From contig JALFTC010000005.1 in assembly GCA_022779485.1 (NCBI GenBank), forward strand, positions 1-64,000: a DNA stretch of 64,000 bases, in the 5' to 3' direction. This document shows, piece by piece, positions 30,669 through 40,019 of this stretch (within the stretch, counting starts at the first letter, position 1; each line of letters starts with the position of its first letter). The stretch is from Ruminococcus sp. (GTDB taxonomy: Bacteria > Bacillota > Clostridia > Oscillospirales > Acutalibacteraceae). Position numbers and translations under genes: made by a program. The notes under the pieces are model-generated. The model did no database searches, had not been told where the DNA came from, and saw nothing but the letters and a program-made list of their open reading frames with translations.

Positions 30669-32293
30669 GTTTTTCTTACCCGGAAAGTGAAACTAAGGCG
30701 ATTGATAACATCAGTTTTTCAATAGACAGCGGAGAATTTGTTGTGGTGTGCGGTGAGTCGGGAAGTGGCAAAACCACCCTGCTGAAAATGCTTAAAAGGG
30801 AAATCACTCCCCACGGTACAAGGTCGGGTGAAGTGCTTTTTAATGGCGAAAGCATTGACGCTATGGAGGAAAGACAGTCAGCCCAGAAAATCGGTTTTGT
30901 ATTCCAAAAACCGGAACAGCAAATCGTCACCGACAAGGTGTGGCACGAGCTTGCATTCGGGCTTGAAAGCCTTGGTTATGAGTCCGATTTTATCCGTCTG
31001 CGTGTTGGTGAAATGGCAAATTATTTCGGCATAAGCAATATGTTCCGCAGTAAGACACAGGAGCTTTCCGGCGGACAAAAACAGCTTATGAACTTGGCGT
31101 CTGTGATGGCTATGTCGCCACAGGTGTTAATCCTTGACGAGCCAACCTCACAGCTTGACCCAATATCAGCAAACGACTTTATAACCACCCTTAAAAAGCT
31201 TAATAATGAGCTGGGAATTACCGTAATAATCATTGAGCATAGACTGCAAGAGGTTTTCCCTATTGCCGACAAGGTTATGGTGCTTGAAAAGGGCAGTATG
31301 ATAGCCTTTGACTCCCCGAAAAAGGTGTGTCAGCAGTTGAAAAATCACCCTATTTCAGTAGGTTTTCCATCTGCTGTACGAATATGGCAGGGTGCAAAAA
31401 TCGGTGGAGAATGTCCTCTTACAGTAAAAGAGGGTAGAAATTTTATTAATACAAATTTCCCTAAAAGAAAAATTAAAACTAAGGAAATATCCCTTAATCC
31501 AAATATTCAGCTTGAACTGAAAGAGGTATTTTTTAGGTACGAAAAAGGCTCAAAGGATGTCCTCAGGGGTACATCACTAAAGATTCATAAGGGTGAACAT
31601 TACTGCCTTCTGGGCGGAAACGGAACAGGCAAAACCACCACACTAAAAATCCTTGCAGGTATCATCAAGCCATACCGTGGTAAGGTGTTTGTTAAGGGTG
31701 AAAAGACAAACAGACTTAGCACTCCGCAGTTTAACCGACTTGGAGTTGCCTTGCTCCCTCAAAACCCCGAAACGGTGTTCCTAAAGTCAAGTGTTATTGA
31801 GGACTACAAGTGCCTTTGTAAGGAAAAGAATATTCCCGAAAATGAATGGGAAAACAAAATAAACACCCTTGCAAAACAGCTTGGAATTTCTAACCTGTTA
31901 AACAAACACCCATACGATTTAAGCGGAGGTGAGGTGCAAAAGTGTGCCTTGTGCAGAATTCTCATATCAAACCCTGATATTCTCCTCCTTGACGAGCCAA
32001 CAAAGGGAATTGATGCCTACGGAAAAGAAAGCCTTATGAAAATTCTTGGGGATATAAAGTCCCTTGGTGTAACAATAGTAACCGTCACTCACGATGTTGA
32101 ATTTGCCTCCCGTGTTGCAGATAGGTGTGGACTTTTCTTTGACGGAGAAGTGCTTTCCTCATCATCTCCAAGGGAATTTTTCTCCGCCAACAATTTTTAC
32201 ACAACATCTGCAAGCAGAATTTCCCGTGACAAATTTGAGAATGCAGTAACTGTTGAGGATGTTTTGTCATTGATAGGAGGAGAAAATGAGTAA
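30641..32293 (+). CDS. ECF transporter A component, duplicated ABC ATPase
   Basis: Two Walker A (GESGSGKTTLLKML; GGNGTGKTTTLKIL) and two signature motifs (LSGGQKQLMNLA; LSGGEVQKCALCRIL). Confidence 0.92.
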   Translation: MEILNVKNLSFSYPESETKAIDNISFSIDSGEFVVVCGESGSGKTTLLKMLKREITPHGTRSGEVLFNGESIDAMEERQSAQKIGFVFQKPEQQIVTDKVWHELAFGLESLGYESDFIRLRVGEMANYFGISNMFRSKTQELSGGQKQLMNLASVMAMSPQVLILDEPTSQLDPISANDFITTLKKLNNELGITVIIIEHRLQEVFPIADKVMVLEKGSMIAFDSPKKVCQQLKNHPISVGFPSAVRIWQGAKIGGECPLTVKEGRNFINTNFPKRKIKTKEISLNPNIQLELKEVFFRYEKGSKDVLRGTSLKIHKGEHYCLLGGNGTGKTTTLKILAGIIKPYRGKVFVKGEKTNRLSTPQFNRLGVALLPQNPETVFLKSSVIEDYKCLCKEKNIPENEWENKINTLAKQLGISNLLNKHPYDLSGGEVQKCALCRILISNPDILLLDEPTKGIDAYGKESLMKILGDIKSLGVTIVTVTHDVEFASRVADRCGLFFDGEVLSSSSPREFFSANNFYTTSASRISRDKFENAVTVEDVLSLIGGENE

Positions 32294-32963
32294 GAAGATT
32301 ATCAAGCTGACAATATTATGCCTTGTAATTCCCCTTGTGGTGGTTTTGGGTGTAGTGATTTTTAATGACAGGGCATATTCTTGGGTGTATATGTGTGTTG
32401 CTGTCCTTTCCTGTATCCCTCTTTTCATCTCCTTTGAAAAAAGAAAGTCAAATACAACGCTACTTGTTGTGTTGGCGGTGATGATTGCTCTTTCGGTAGC
32501 AGGGAGATTCATATTTTCCTTTTTGCCCCACTTCAAGCCTGTTACCGCTATGGTTGTGATAACAGGAATATACTTAGGCTATGAATGCGGTTTTGTTTGC
32601 GGAGCATTTACAGCGGTGATTTCAAACTTCATTTTCGGGCAAGGCCCTTGGACTCCCTTTCAAATGTTTTCTTGGGGAATTATAGGACTGATTGCAGGAC
32701 TTATCAGTAAATACATTATTGACAACAAGATACTCCTGCTAATATACGCAGGACTTTCGGGAATACTGTATTCACTCCTAATGGATGTTTGGACAACCTT
32801 TTGGTATGACGGAACTTTTAATGTTTTAAGATTTTTTGCGAATGTGGCAACAGCATTTCCTGTGACTGTAAGCTATGTTGTTTCAAACATAATATTCCTG
32901 CTGGTGCTGATAAAACCCTTTGGTGAAAAGCTGAAAAGGTTAAAAACAAAATACGGAATATAA
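32286..32963 (+). CDS. ECF transporter S component (predicted cobalamin-specific)
   Basis: IALSVAGRFIFSFLPHFKPVTAMVVITGIYLGYECGFVCGAFTAVISNFIFGQGPWTPFQMFSWG; cobalamin specificity inferred from the riboswitch. Confidence 0.82.
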   Translation: MSKKIIKLTILCLVIPLVVVLGVVIFNDRAYSWVYMCVAVLSCIPLFISFEKRKSNTTLLVVLAVMIALSVAGRFIFSFLPHFKPVTAMVVITGIYLGYECGFVCGAFTAVISNFIFGQGPWTPFQMFSWGIIGLIAGLISKYIIDNKILLLIYAGLSGILYSLLMDVWTTFWYDGTFNVLRFFANVATAFPVTVSYVVSNIIFLLVLIKPFGEKLKRLKTKYGI

Positions 32964-32986
32964 ATGCTCCTACGGGGGCATTTTTT
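32962..32986 (+). terminator. Terminator of the ECF operon
   Basis: aaatgctcctacgggggcatttttt. Confidence 0.65.
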
Positions 32987-32999
32987 CTGTGTAAAACTA

Positions 33000-33029
33000 T
33001 TGACAATATACCCCATAGGGGTATATAAT
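33000..33029 (+). promoter_or_regulatory. CsoR-type operator inside a sigma-A-type promoter
   Basis: TTGACA (33000-33005)-18 nt-TATAAT (33024-33029); perfect palindrome ATACCCC-ata-GGGGTAT at 33008-33024 in the spacer. Confidence 0.88.
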
Positions 33030-33050
33030 GCAAAAAAAGGAGTGTTGACT

Positions 33051-33347
33051 GTGGAGGAAAAGTGCTGTTGCAAAACTAAGGTTAGAACAGAGGAAGAATA
33101 CAAAAAACTGATTAACCGACTTAACAGAATAGAGGGTCAAATCCGAGGTATCAGGGGTATGGTTGAAAAGAATGCCTACTGTACAGATATTCTGATTCAA
33201 GTGTCTGCGGTGAATTCTGCCCTAAATTCCTTTAACAAGGAGTTACTTGCAAATCACATCAAAACCTGTGTGGCAAGGGATATTCGACTTGGTAAAGAGG
33301 ATACTATTGATGAGTTGGTGCTTACATTACAAAAATTGATGAAGTAA
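33051..33347 (+). CDS. csoR: CsoR-family copper-sensing repressor
   Basis: LINRLNRIEGQIRGIRGMVEKNAYCTDILIQVSAVNSALNSFNKELLANHIKTCV. Confidence 0.92.
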   Translation: MEEKCCCKTKVRTEEEYKKLINRLNRIEGQIRGIRGMVEKNAYCTDILIQVSAVNSALNSFNKELLANHIKTCVARDIRLGKEDTIDELVLTLQKLMK

Positions 33348-33358
33348 GGCGGTGTGAT

Positions 33359-35662
33359 ATGGAAAAGTATAATATAACCGGTATGAGCTGTGCCTCTTGC
33401 AGTGCAAGGGTTGAAAAGGCTGTGAAAAAGCTTGATGGAGTGAATTCCTGCTCTGTAAACCTACTTACAAACTCAATGATTGTTGAGGGTGATGTTGCAT
33501 CTCAAACAGTAATAAAGGCGGTTGAGGATGCAGGCTACGGTGCAAGTCTTGTTGATAATTCTGATAAAGAAAATAAAATATCCCATAAAGAAACAGATGA
33601 GAATAGTGAAATAAAAAGCATAAAATTAAGGCTGTTTTCTTCCATTGGCTTTTTGCTTGTCCTGATGTACATCTCAATGGGACATATGATGTGGGGTTTT
33701 CCTGTACCTGAATTTTTAGGTAAAAACCACCTTGCTTTGGCACTTATACAGCTGATTTTGACAGGTGTTATTATGGTGATAAACCAGCGTTTTTTCATCA
33801 GCGGTTTTAAGGGGCTTATTCACAAATCCCCCAATATGGACACCCTTGTTGCCTTGGGTGCAGGGTCGGCATTTGTGTATAGTACCTATGCGCTTTTTGC
33901 TATGACTGCATCGGCTGTCAGCGGTGACCATAGTGGGGTTATTGAGTATTCTCACAACCTATACTTTGAGTCCTCGGCAATGATACTCACCCTGATAACA
34001 CTTGGCAAAATGCTTGAATCATATTCCAAAGGAAAAACCACAAATGCCCTAAAGGGACTTATGAGCCTTGCCCCAAAAACAGCAACTGTTATCAGGAGCG
34101 GAGAAAATGTTACAGTTCCTGTTGAACAGGTTTTAAGAGATGATATTTTCGTTGTAAAGCCAGGGGAAAGCATACCTGTTGACGGTGTTGTAATTGAGGG
34201 TAGCAGCGCTGTGAATGAGTCTGCCCTGACAGGTGAAAGCATACCTGTTGACAAGGCGGTGGGTGACGCAGTTTCATCGGGAACAATCAATCAGTCAGGC
34301 TTTATGAAGTGCAAAGCCACAAAGGTAGGGGAAGACACAACACTTTCCCAAATCATCAAAATGGTAAGTGACGCCTCCGCCACAAAAGCACCTGTTGCAA
34401 AGATAGCGGATAAGGTTTCGGGTGTGTTTGTGCCAATAGTGATAGCCATTGCCGTTGTAACAATTATAGTGTGGCTTGCTGTGGGCAGTAGCTTTGGTTT
34501 TGCCCTTGCAAGGGGTATTTCTGTTCTTGTCATCAGCTGTCCCTGTGCATTAGGTCTTGCAACCCCTGTTGCCATTATGGTTGGCTCAGGAGTAGGAGCG
34601 AAAAACGGAATTTTGTTCAAAACAGCAGAGTCACTGGAAAACGCAGGTAAAACAAAATATGTCCTACTTGATAAAACAGGAACAATCACACAGGGTGAGC
34701 CAAGTGTTACAGATATAATTCCTAATAAGAATTATAACAGAGAACAGCTCTTAAAACTTGCCTGTTCACTTGAAGAAAAAAGCGAACATCCCCTTGCCAA
34801 AGCGATTACAAAAATTGCAGAGGAAAAGGGCATAACTACCCTTGAAGTTAGTGACTTTAAAGCCCTTGTGGGAAGCGGAGTAGAGGGAATTATTAAGGGT
34901 GAAAAAGCCGTTGGGGGCAGTCTTGACTATATATCCTCAATATGTCAGGTTGATGATGAAATAAAGACTAAGGCAAATACCCTTTCTAACGCAGGAAAAA
35001 CACCTCTCATTTTTGCACAGAATGAAAAAGTGGTTGGCATTATTGCAGTTGCAGATGTGATAAAGCAGGACAGCCCTAAGGCTATACAGGAGCTTAAAAG
35101 TATGGGCATAGAGGTTGTTATGCTCACAGGTGACAATGAAAAAACCGCCAACGCAATAGGCAAAAAGGCAGGAGTACATTGTGTTATTGCAGGTGTTCTC
35201 CCAGAGGGTAAAGAAAAGGCAGTCCTTGAATACAAGAAAAAGGGCAGAGTTGCTATGGTGGGTGACGGTATAAATGACGCACCGGCACTGACACAGGCAG
35301 ATGTAGGCATAGCAATAGGTGCGGGCACAGATGTTGCAATAGATTCAGCAGATGTGGTACTGATGAAAAGCGTACTTTCAGATGTTCCTGCATCAATAAG
35401 GCTGAGCCGAAAAACCCTTAGGAATATTCATCAAAATCTGTTTTGGGCATTCATCTACAACATAATAGGAATACCCCTTGCAGCAGGTATATGGATTCCA
35501 ATATTCGGCTGGACATTAAGTCCAATGTTTGGTGCATTTGCAATGAGCCTTTCCAGCTTTTGCGTTGTGACAAACGCACTAAGACTAAACCTTGTAAATA
35601 TCCATAAGGATAAAAAATACAGAAAATCAAAAAGAACAAAGGAAAAGGAGAAAAAACTATGA
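33359..35662 (+). CDS. copA: Copper-translocating P-type ATPase
   Basis: N-terminal HMA GMSCASC, CPCALGLATP, DKTGTITQGEP, GDGINDAPAL. Confidence 0.95.
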   Translation: MEKYNITGMSCASCSARVEKAVKKLDGVNSCSVNLLTNSMIVEGDVASQTVIKAVEDAGYGASLVDNSDKENKISHKETDENSEIKSIKLRLFSSIGFLLVLMYISMGHMMWGFPVPEFLGKNHLALALIQLILTGVIMVINQRFFISGFKGLIHKSPNMDTLVALGAGSAFVYSTYALFAMTASAVSGDHSGVIEYSHNLYFESSAMILTLITLGKMLESYSKGKTTNALKGLMSLAPKTATVIRSGENVTVPVEQVLRDDIFVVKPGESIPVDGVVIEGSSAVNESALTGESIPVDKAVGDAVSSGTINQSGFMKCKATKVGEDTTLSQIIKMVSDASATKAPVAKIADKVSGVFVPIVIAIAVVTIIVWLAVGSSFGFALARGISVLVISCPCALGLATPVAIMVGSGVGAKNGILFKTAESLENAGKTKYVLLDKTGTITQGEPSVTDIIPNKNYNREQLLKLACSLEEKSEHPLAKAITKIAEEKGITTLEVSDFKALVGSGVEGIIKGEKAVGGSLDYISSICQVDDEIKTKANTLSNAGKTPLIFAQNEKVVGIIAVADVIKQDSPKAIQELKSMGIEVVMLTGDNEKTANAIGKKAGVHCVIAGVLPEGKEKAVLEYKKKGRVAMVGDGINDAPALTQADVGIAIGAGTDVAIDSADVVLMKSVLSDVPASIRLSRKTLRNIHQNLFWAFIYNIIGIPLAAGIWIPIFGWTLSPMFGAFAMSLSSFCVVTNALRLNLVNIHKDKKYRKSKRTKEKEKKL

Positions 35663-35859
35663 CAAAAACACTTAATATCAAAGGTATGATGTGTCCTCAT
35701 TGTGAGGGAACAGTTAAAAAGGCATTGGAGGAGATTGACGGAGTAATATCCGCAGATGTGAGCCACAAGACAGGCACAGCCATAGTAACACTTGAGTTTG
35801 ATGTTTCCGAAAACATTTTGAAAAAGGCTGTTACCGACAAGGGTTATGAGGTTTTATAA
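35659..35859 (+). CDS. copZ: Heavy-metal-associated copper chaperone
   Basis: KTLNIKGMMCPHCEGTVKKALEEIDGV; overlaps the copA stop. Confidence 0.9.
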   Translation: MTKTLNIKGMMCPHCEGTVKKALEEIDGVISADVSHKTGTAIVTLEFDVSENILKKAVTDKGYEVL

Positions 35860-35867
35860 AACTAATG

Positions 35868-35931
35868 TTAAGGAAACACTGATTAAGTCATTTGCACAGA
35901 TTTTGCAGTCATTTATTCAGTGTTTCCTTAA
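35868..35931. repeat. 64-nt imperfect palindrome (MITE/REP-like hairpin)
   Basis: 15-bp perfect arms TTAAGGAAACACTGA / TCAGTGTTTCCTTAA, further partial pairing inwards, no U-tract. Confidence 0.65.
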
Positions 35932-36024
35932 ATAATTGTTAAAAAAGAAAACAGCTGTTTGACAAAAATACATTTTCTGTGTATTATTAATTTGCTGAAA
36001 ATATGAGAGAGGGGAGGGGACAAA

Positions 36025-36981
36025 TTGGTCGTTTGGTATGGAATAACATTCTTGGCATCACTTGCACTTATTGCACTGTGCGGTGTTACTAATAAACGGG
36101 AAAATCCATTATTGCTGTGGCTGTTTACTTCCATAGCTGTTACTAATGCAGGGTACTTTGCATTGTCCCTTGCTCCCAACATAATGTTGGCATTGTGCTC
36201 AAACGCTTTGGCTTATTTGGGCAGTGTTTTTTTGTCAATGTTTATGCTACTGATTATTGCGGATTTATGTAATGTTGTAATATCCAAAAAATTATTGATT
36301 GCTCTTGTTGTAATAGGGGTAATAATATTCCTGATTGCATCAAGCGGAGGATACTCCGATGTGTATTACAAAACTGTTTCGCTGAATATTGTGAACGGAG
36401 CAACTACACTTAAAAAGACCTATGGTTTCCTCCATCCCGTCTATAAAATCTATATTATCACATATCTCTTGGGTATGGTGGGAATTATAGTATATTCATT
36501 TTTTAGGAAGTCGGAAAAGAATTTAAAGGTATCGGTTTTCTTAGCGGCTGTGGTATCTGTAAATATAGGCGTTTGGCTGATAGAATCAATAATGCACAGC
36601 CAATTTGAATTTCTTTCTGTTGTATATGTAATTACCGAGGTGCTGTTGCTCCTGTTTTACAGCGTTGTAAAGGAGTACAGCAAAGCAGTTATGCAGCTTT
36701 CAGCAAGGGAACAGACAGCAAATGAGCAGACAGTTACAAGCCTTACCGGTGAGGAATCGGAAGAAGTAATCTCAAACTGGCAAGGTGTAGAGGTGCTTTC
36801 AAAAAGGGAAATTGATGTTTTCAGGCTACTTCTTGAGGGCAAAAGGCGAAAGGATATTGCAGAGGAGCTGTTTGTAACCGAAAGCACAATCAAAAAACAT
36901 TCCTCCAGCATCTACCGCAAGATAGGCGTTGAAAACCGCAAGGAGCTTTTGAGTAAAATAAAAGCAGAAGTAAATGTTTGA
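36025..36981 (+). CDS. Membrane-embedded LuxR-type transcriptional regulator
   Basis: About seven N-terminal TM segments then LuxR HTH LSKREIDVFRLLLEGKRRKDIAEELFVTESTIKKHSSSIYRKIGVENRKEL. Confidence 0.88.
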   Translation: MVVWYGITFLASLALIALCGVTNKRENPLLLWLFTSIAVTNAGYFALSLAPNIMLALCSNALAYLGSVFLSMFMLLIIADLCNVVISKKLLIALVVIGVIIFLIASSGGYSDVYYKTVSLNIVNGATTLKKTYGFLHPVYKIYIITYLLGMVGIIVYSFFRKSEKNLKVSVFLAAVVSVNIGVWLIESIMHSQFEFLSVVYVITEVLLLLFYSVVKEYSKAVMQLSAREQTANEQTVTSLTGEESEEVISNWQGVEVLSKREIDVFRLLLEGKRRKDIAEELFVTESTIKKHSSSIYRKIGVENRKELLSKIKAEVNV

Positions 36982-37019
36982 TTTTTGTTTTTTCGCATTT
37001 AGAATAATAATATAAATTG

Positions 37020-37069
37020 TTAGGCAGTAGTAAACTCTAAAACGGAGCTTGCTACTGCCTATTTTTACG
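37020..37069 (+). terminator. Terminator after the LuxR-type gene
   Basis: taggcagtagtaaactctaaaacggagcttgctactgcctattttt. Confidence 0.7.
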
Positions 37070-37082
37070 AAATTTATAAAAA

Positions 37083-37172
37083 GTAGCCCTATTTCCCCCT
37101 AAGGCCCATATATAATTAGCCCTAATTTGCCCCTTGGTCAATAGAATTTTTGAAAAAATATGGATATAATTT
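37083..37172 (+). promoter_or_regulatory. Conserved upstream element copy 1 with -10 box
   Basis: GTAGCCCTATTTCCCCCTAAGGCCCATATATAATTAGCCCTAATTTGCCCCTTGGTCAATAG-20 nt-TATAAT; closely matches copy 2. Confidence 0.75.
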
Positions 37173-37324
37173 ACCCATTGTTGTTTTTGCAGTTATTTTG
37201 TCTGATTGTGTATGATTACGAAAATTAATTCAACCTATTATATTATTGAAAATTCCATAATATATTATTTTAGTGGTTTCACACCTTTGGGTGTTAAATT
37301 AAAAATTTTTAAGGAGGTTTTTCT

Positions 37325-37738
37325 ATGGAAAACAACGCAAAAGGCTCAGGATTTTTAAAGGTAACAGGAATACTTATGATTATTTTTGGGTCAATCGCAA
37401 TTATTTTAGGCATTGTTGCAATAGCAGGTATAGCCGCATTGGCATACATAAGTGACGGTGAGCTTTCATCCGGACTATTGTACACAGCAGGTATTTTCAC
37501 ACTCGTAAGTGCCGTTGCAGAATTTGTAACAGGTATTATCGGTGTAAAGAACTGCAAAAGACCTGAAAAAGCCGGTGTTTGCATTGGTTGGGGTGTTGTT
37601 GTAATTATTATGGACATTATCGGCAGTATCCTCACAGTGGTTGGCGGAAGCAGTTTCCCTGTTTTCTCATTCCTTTTGGGACTTGTAATACCAGTACTGT
37701 TTATTATCGGTGCTGTAAAGAACAAAAGCGTCGCATAA
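37325..37738 (+). CDS. Small tetraspan-like membrane protein (DUF4064-like)
   Basis: GFLKVTGILMIIFGSIAIILGIVAIAGIAALAYI..., RBS aaggagg. Confidence 0.75.
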   Translation: MENNAKGSGFLKVTGILMIIFGSIAIILGIVAIAGIAALAYISDGELSSGLLYTAGIFTLVSAVAEFVTGIIGVKNCKRPEKAGVCIGWGVVVIIMDIIGSILTVVGGSSFPVFSFLLGLVIPVLFIIGAVKNKSVA

Positions 37739-37784
37739 AAATATTGGGTAGTTTTTGCCCTATATCAATTTATCAAACCCAATA

Positions 37785-37837
37785 TCCTTTCAGACATTTC
37801 AGGAATTTCTGAACCTGTCCGAAAGGATATTTTTGTT
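37785..37837 (+). terminator. Rho-independent terminator
   Basis: aatatcctttcagacatttc...gtccgaaaggatatttttgtt. Confidence 0.65.
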
Positions 37838-37961
37838 AATTATGCTATATTATTTATATGAGTCTTAGGGGATATTCTACAAAACGGCAATTTGCCAATA
37901 ACTGGATAATATACATTTATATATAATGTTTTGTCAAAAACAGTGAAGTTATTTTAAAAAG

Positions 37962-38049
37962 GTAGCCCTATTTTCCCCAAAGGCCCATATATTTTTAGCC
38001 CTTTTTTAACCAATGGGCAATAGTATTCTCAACATTCTTGTTGTATATT
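37962..38049 (+). promoter_or_regulatory. Conserved upstream element copy 2 with -10-like box
   Basis: GTAGCCCTATTTTCCCCAAAGGCCCATATATTTTTAGCCCTTTTTTAACCAATGGGCAATAG-20 nt-TATATT. Confidence 0.75.
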
Positions 38050-38106
38050 TAAGGAAATTAAGCACAACTATGCTTAAAAAGTTTAAAGATTAAAAGGAGA
38101 ATATTT

Positions 38107-39462
38107 ATGAAGAAACTATTATCTGTATTACTCACTGCTGTAATGCTTATTTCTGTATTTTCGGCAGTTCCTATGAGTGCGTCTGCAAAAGACTATGAAC
38201 CGGATTCATTCAAGGACATTGTTCTTGAAATCAACGGCTCAAAAGGAAACGGTCTTGTGGTTGGACAATCGGCAAAGTCACCTGACGGAATTTTCAGCGT
38301 TACAGGCTCTGACAGCACAGGCTCCCAGTGGGAGATTTGGGGTAACAACGGAATTTCATCTTACTGGAAAAATTCGGTAGGGGACAAAATGGGTAACAAC
38401 CCTGTTGAGAAAAGAACATCATACAAGCTTCATCTTACCGTCAGTCCTGTTTTGGCTTCCGGTGACATTGCTTCGGAGGATATGATTAACATCGATGAAG
38501 TTAAGTCCATCACCTTTAACGGCAAAAAGCTTTCAACAAGTGAATACAGAAGAGGTGAGCTTGGCACATCAATTTATGTTGATGTAACATTCTACTATGT
38601 TGACATCCAGGGTTCTGTTGGTGAGGACCAGACAGGCTATTACCTCTATGGTGAAACTATTGATGTTACAGCACCTGCAAAGGAAGGAAACCACTTTAAG
38701 AGCTGGGGCGGTACTTACTACACAGGAGCAGGTTCTCAGTCAGTTAACTTCGCTGACGCTACAGCGCAGACAACTTCCTTTGAGGCTCCATATTCAAGTA
38801 TGGGAACAACAGTAACCCCAAGTTATGAAGAACATACATTGGGTGAAAACACAGTAAAGGCAACTGCAACAAAGGATGGTTCGGTAGAATCTGTTTGCAC
38901 AGTTTGCAACGAAGTGCTTTCTGCTGTTTCTATTCCAAAGGCATCTAATATCAAGCTTTCAGCAACTAAATATACTTATAATGGAAAGGTAATCACTCCT
39001 TCTGTTACAGTAAAGGATACTTTGGGTAAGGACTTGGTTAAAGATACCGACTACAAGGTAAGCTATCAGTCAGGCAGAAAGAATGTGGGCAAATACGCAG
39101 TAAAGGTTACTCTGACAGGTAACTACAGCGGTACAAAGACAATGTACTTTGCCGTTAATCCAAAGTCAACAACCGTTACAAAGTTGACACCGGGTTCAAA
39201 GAAGATGACTGTAAAGTGGAAAAAGCAGGCAACCCAGACCACAGGCTATGAAATTCAGTATTCCAAGAGCAGTAAATTTACCAATAGCAAAATTGCTACT
39301 GTAAAGAAGAATACCGCAACCTCAACAACCATCAAAAAATTAAGTGCAAAGAAAAAGTATTATGCTCGTATCCGCACATACAAAACAGTTAAGGTAAACG
39401 GTAAGGCTACAAAGCTTTATTCAAGCTGGTCAAAAGCAAAATCTGTTACCGTAAAAAAGTAA
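38107..39462 (+). CDS. Secreted protein with InlB-like segment and C-terminal Fn3-like domain
   Basis: Signal peptide MKKLLSVLLTAVMLISVFSAVPMSASA; YNGKVITPSVTVKDTLGKDLVKDTDYKVSY; TPGSKKMTVKWKKQATQTTGYEIQYSKS. Confidence 0.8.
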   Translation: MKKLLSVLLTAVMLISVFSAVPMSASAKDYEPDSFKDIVLEINGSKGNGLVVGQSAKSPDGIFSVTGSDSTGSQWEIWGNNGISSYWKNSVGDKMGNNPVEKRTSYKLHLTVSPVLASGDIASEDMINIDEVKSITFNGKKLSTSEYRRGELGTSIYVDVTFYYVDIQGSVGEDQTGYYLYGETIDVTAPAKEGNHFKSWGGTYYTGAGSQSVNFADATAQTTSFEAPYSSMGTTVTPSYEEHTLGENTVKATATKDGSVESVCTVCNEVLSAVSIPKASNIKLSATKYTYNGKVITPSVTVKDTLGKDLVKDTDYKVSYQSGRKNVGKYAVKVTLTGNYSGTKTMYFAVNPKSTTVTKLTPGSKKMTVKWKKQATQTTGYEIQYSKSSKFTNSKIATVKKNTATSTTIKKLSAKKKYYARIRTYKTVKVNGKATKLYSSWSKAKSVTVKK

Positions 39463-39482
39463 TTAGTTAACTCAATAATTTT

Positions 39483-39522
39483 ATGGGAGGGAGTATAGTA
39501 AAAAATCTATACTCCCTTTTCC
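39483..39522 (+). terminator. Rho-independent terminator
   Basis: gggagtatagtaaaaaatctatactccctttt. Confidence 0.75.
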
Positions 39523-39628
39523 AAATCTTCTATAAAAGTTTGCTTTTTACCTATTGATATGTTACAATGAATATAGTTAATTGTAAACTTTTAAGTTTTT
39601 TTATAAGGTTTTCTAAGGACTGAAAGGT

Positions 39629-39895
39629 ATGAGAAGAACAAAACGCACAGGTAACTTTTTTCTGTGTTTACTATTTAATATGATGCTTAATTTGGAGGGT
39701 ACAATACCGGCTTGGATACTTCTGATACTTCACTTTTGTATTGGCATTTCAATATTTTGGTTCTGGCTTGCTTTAGCACTTTGGATAATATATCTTTTGG
39801 TGTGGATGAAAATTATAGGATGGGCAGGGCGATGCAGTAAGCCTGACCCGCCAAAAGAAAACAAAAATCCTTATTCAGCAGGAAGAAAGAAATAA
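39629..39895 (+). CDS. Small membrane protein
   Basis: 88 aa, two hydrophobic segments; ORF with upstream RBS-like ctgaaaggt. Confidence 0.5.
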   Translation: MRRTKRTGNFFLCLLFNMMLNLEGTIPAWILLILHFCIGISIFWFWLALALWIIYLLVWMKIIGWAGRCSKPDPPKENKNPYSAGRKK

Positions 39896-40019
39896 AATAA
39901 TTATAATTAACACTTTATGCTTTGGGTTTATCTGTAAAAGTTTTACAAAACAGCACAAACAGTAATAGTAATAAATAATTTTCCATAGAAATATAACAGG
40001 AACGAAAGGAGTTTTAAAT

